Shown one piece after another: positions 62,138-64,000 of a stretch of 64,000 nt of DNA. Both the position numbers and the translations under genes were made by a program. How positions within the stretch are numbered: position 1 is the stretch's first letter; each line of letters begins with the position of its first letter. Under the pieces are notes generated by a model. It saw only the letters and a program-made list of their open reading frames with translations, searched no databases and was not told where the DNA came from. Source of the DNA: Chryseobacterium joostei (GTDB lineage: Bacteria > Bacteroidota > Bacteroidia > Flavobacteriales > Weeksellaceae); the NCBI RefSeq assembly GCF_003815775.1, contig NZ_CP033926.1, positions 4,588,001 through 4,652,000 of the forward strand. The letters run 5' to 3'.

Positions 62138-63259
62138 TTAGTTGAATAAATCTTTTACTTTATCAAAAAAAGTTTTTTCCTTTCCGGATGGTTCTGCAAC
62201 CATTTCTCCGCTGGACATCTGCTTTTCAAAGAAGTCTTTTTGCTCCTTATTAAGCTTCTGTGGTGTCCAGACATTGATATGAATGAACATGTCTCCTTTT
62301 CCATAGCTATCGATGCTTGGAAGTCCTTTTCCGGCAAGTCTTAAGATCTTTCCGGATTGTGTTCCCGGATCAACAGTGATTTTCACTTTTCCGCCAACGG
62401 TAGGAATCTCTTTTTTAGTTCCTAAAGCAGCTTCAGCAAATGAAATATAGAGTTCTTGGTGAAGATTATCGCCTTCTCTCTTGATTGTTTGATCTACTTC
62501 CTCTTCAATGATTACCAATAAATCACCTGGAGTTCCGCCAAATGGAGCATCATTTCCTTTTCCTCTTACATTAAGCTGGATTCCGTCTCTTGCTCCGGCA
62601 GGAATATTAATCGTGATTTCCTCTTCATCTTTCACAAGCCCCTGTGCGTTAGCTCCTGCAGGAATTTTATCGGCAACTTTTCCGATTCCCTGGCAAGTAC
62701 CACAGGTTGTTTGGGTTTGCATTTGACCGAACATGGTATTCATTACTTTAAGTTGAACACCAGATCCGTTACAGGTAGGGCAGGTTTTTGAAGTAGCACC
62801 TTCCGCCATCTTCATTTTTTTAACCTTAATGGTTTTGTGAGTTCCGTTAACCATTTCCTCAAGGTTCAGCTTGATTCGGATTCTTAAATTAGAACCTCTT
62901 ACCTGCTGGCGACCACCGCCGCCACCGCCACCGAATCCTCCGAAACCACCACCGAAAATATCTCCAAACTGACTGAAAATATCCTCCATGTTCATTCCGC
63001 CTCCGAAGCCTCCGCCTCCGAAACCTCCATTTCCTCCCATTCCGGCATGTCCGAACTGGTCATATCTGGCACGTTTCTGATCGTCGCTTAGTACTTCGTA
63101 AGCTTCAGCAGCTTCTTTGAATTTTTCCTCAGCCTCCTTATCTCCTGGATTTTTATCCGGGTGAAATTTGATGGCCATTTTTCGGTATGCTTTTTTTATT
63201 TCGTCGGCCGATGCAGATTTGCTGATCTCAAGAACCTCGTAATAATCTCTTTTTGACAT
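62138..63259 (-). CDS. dnaJ: Chaperone DnaJ lacking zinc site I
   Basis: 373 residues. J domain (1-70) with His33-Pro34-Asp35; G/F-rich region (about 71-118); C-terminal substrate domains complete ([17 protein letters not shown]). DnaJ normally has four CxxCxGxG repeats forming two zinc sites. Here only the two inner repeats remain (Cys160/163 and Cys186/189), while [10 protein letters not shown] and [12 protein letters not shown] stand where repeats 1 and 4 should be. Zinc site I is thus absent. It works with DnaK; grpE lies upstream in the same strand, 110 bases away. Confidence 0.93.
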   Translation of the reverse strand: MSKRDYYEVLEISKSASADEIKKAYRKMAIKFHPDKNPGDKEAEEKFKEAAEAYEVLSDDQKRARYDQFGHAGMGGNGGFGGGGFGGGMNMEDIFSQFGDIFGGGFGGFGGGGGGGRQQVRGSNLRIRIKLNLEEMVNGTHKTIKVKKMKMAEGATSKTCPTCNGSGVQLKVMNTMFGQMQTQTTCGTCQGIGKVADKIPAGANAQGLVKDEEEITINIPAGARDGIQLNVRGKGNDAPFGGTPGDLLVIIEEEVDQTIKREGDNLHQELYISFAEAALGTKKEIPTVGGKVKITVDPGTQSGKILRLAGKGLPSIDSYGKGDMFIHINVWTPQKLNKEQKDFFEKQMSSGEMVAEPSGKEKTFFDKVKDLFN

Positions 63260-63369
63260 GACTTTCTATTCTATAATTGATGATCGATAAATGATAAAAG
63301 ATATTTAAAATTTAGTAATAAAAGTATAGCGGTCTATCCATTATCACTCATCATTTATCATTAATAATA

Positions 63370-63906
63370 TTAGTTTCCTGTTACTACTTTTGCAAAACGG
63401 ATTACCTTATCACTTAAAGTATATCCTGTTTCAATAACATCTACGATTTTCCCTTTTAGATCCTCCGATGGAGCAGGGATTTGAGTGATAGCTTCATGGA
63501 AATCTACGTTGAAACTGTCTCCAGCTCTAACTTCCATTGGTTTTAAGCCTTTTTCGGTAAGTTTATTCTTGAATTTTTGATAGATCAATTCTACGCCCTG
63601 CAGATCAGCTGGATTTCCGTTTTTAGCGATTTCCTTTAATGCTCTTTCGAAGTCATCCAAAACTCCTAACATAGAAACCATCATTTCCTGATTAGCAAAT
63701 TGGAAGAACTCCATTTTTTCCTTAGACGTTCTTTTTTTATAGTTTTCGAATTCAGCATACAATCTGATGTAACGGTCTTTCTCTTCTGCCAAAAGTTCCT
63801 CTGCAGATGGAGTAGCTGTCACATTGTCCTGAGACGCTGTGTCATTCTGAACATTGTTATCTTCCTGATTATTGATGCTTTCTTCGTTAATATCCTGATT
63901 TTCCAT
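63370..63906 (-). CDS. grpE: Nucleotide exchange factor GrpE
   Basis: 178 residues. An acidic, Asn/Gln/Glu-rich N-terminal stretch (1-38) precedes the long coiled coil (YAEFENYKKRTSKEKMEF) and the C-terminal beta domain (AITQIPAPSEDLKGKIVDV, ETGYTLSDKVIRFAKVVT). It opens the DnaK nucleotide site. Upstream of dnaJ in the same orientation; the two are likely co-transcribed. Confidence 0.95.
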   Translation of the reverse strand: MENQDINEESINNQEDNNVQNDTASQDNVTATPSAEELLAEEKDRYIRLYAEFENYKKRTSKEKMEFFQFANQEMMVSMLGVLDDFERALKEIAKNGNPADLQGVELIYQKFKNKLTEKGLKPMEVRAGDSFNVDFHEAITQIPAPSEDLKGKIVDVIETGYTLSDKVIRFAKVVTGN

Positions 63907-64000
63907 AATTCAATATTTATTTACTCAATTGTTTGACAAAGACTCTGCCAAAGGAGAAAACAAGACATTAAGGCAGAAAAAGATCACTCATGCACATCGT

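Noticed and set aside
62900..63060. Gly-rich repeat in DnaJ as a DNA repeat element
   Set aside because: It is the ordinary glycine/phenylalanine linker coded by GGN triplets.
63260..63369. Imperfect inverted repeats (ATAAATGAT with ATCATTTAT) between grpE and dnaJ as an operator
   Set aside because: AT-only arms of this length are expected by chance in such AT-rich DNA, and no CIRCE-like element is visible.
1..64000. tRNA, rRNA, CRISPR arrays, insertion sequences and integrase attachment sites
   Set aside because: Looked for by eye on both strands (T-loop GTTCGAAT, direct repeats with spacers, transposase motifs); none convincing.

Overview
The window looks like a chromosomal segment of a flavobacterium, most likely Chryseobacterium or a close relative. 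The grounds are the low GC, Bacteroidetes-type promoters (TTG, about 19 bases, TAnnTTTG), no Shine-Dalgarno sequences, type IX secretion (T9SS) C-terminal sorting tails, a DUF5686 outer-membrane protein, a BT_3928-like DoxX protein, and the make-up of the housekeeping proteins. I see no rRNA, tRNA, CRISPR array, insertion sequence or prophage.

Layout. (1) 1-966, minus strand: tyrA runs off the left edge, preceded by an attenuator whose leader peptide carries Tyr-Tyr-Tyr. (2) 1107-11410, minus strand: an AT-rich accessory island. It starts with two LysM proteins (the second also has a PAAR-like DUF4280 domain), continues with an 855-residue protein carrying both a lysozyme-like and an M23 peptidase domain, and ends with eight small lipoproteins or secreted proteins, several of them paralogous. 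I read it as a contractile-injection (T6SS-like) effector and immunity cassette aimed at peptidoglycan. (3) 11.6-19.3 kb: small unknown genes, a decayed gene, a CPA2 antiporter, a LytTR two-component pair, alanine dehydrogenase and tsaE. (4) 19.4-22.2 kb: dnaG and clpP. (5) 22.2-25.2 kb: a T9SS-exported repeat protein behind a cobalamin riboswitch, and a phytase-like lipoprotein. (6) 25.2-32.2 kb, minus strand: tpiA, a delta-60-repeat T9SS protein, remnants of a second S9 peptidase and a second tpiA, the intact S9 peptidase, a TerB-like protein, a DoxX-like protein and DUF1599. (7) 32.3-40.8 kb, plus strand: folP, then an ilvE-D-B-N-C-A operon controlled by two attenuators in tandem, each with its own Ile/Val-rich leader peptide. 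(8) 40.8-47.8 kb, minus strand: an M28 peptidase, a DUF5686 protein and alaS. (9) 48.1-50.7 kb, plus strand: ECF sigma, small ZAS-type anti-sigma, DUF417 membrane protein and an MsrA-MsrB fusion, an apparent oxidant-defence unit. (10) 50.7-64 kb: an ABC exporter, a degenerate AAA protein with an IF2-N-like head, an FAD oxidoreductase, a TPR protein with an HExxH motif, prfB, DedA, an alpha/beta hydrolase, DUF808, dnaJ and grpE.

The strongest items are the tandem ilv attenuators and the tyrA attenuator, including their apparently leaderless promoter spacing; the effector/immunity island; the riboswitch-controlled surface protein; the tpiA/S9 duplication scar; and two core proteins (DnaG, DnaJ) that lack zinc ligands. 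Product names rest on motif recognition by eye. No database search or composition calculation was run.
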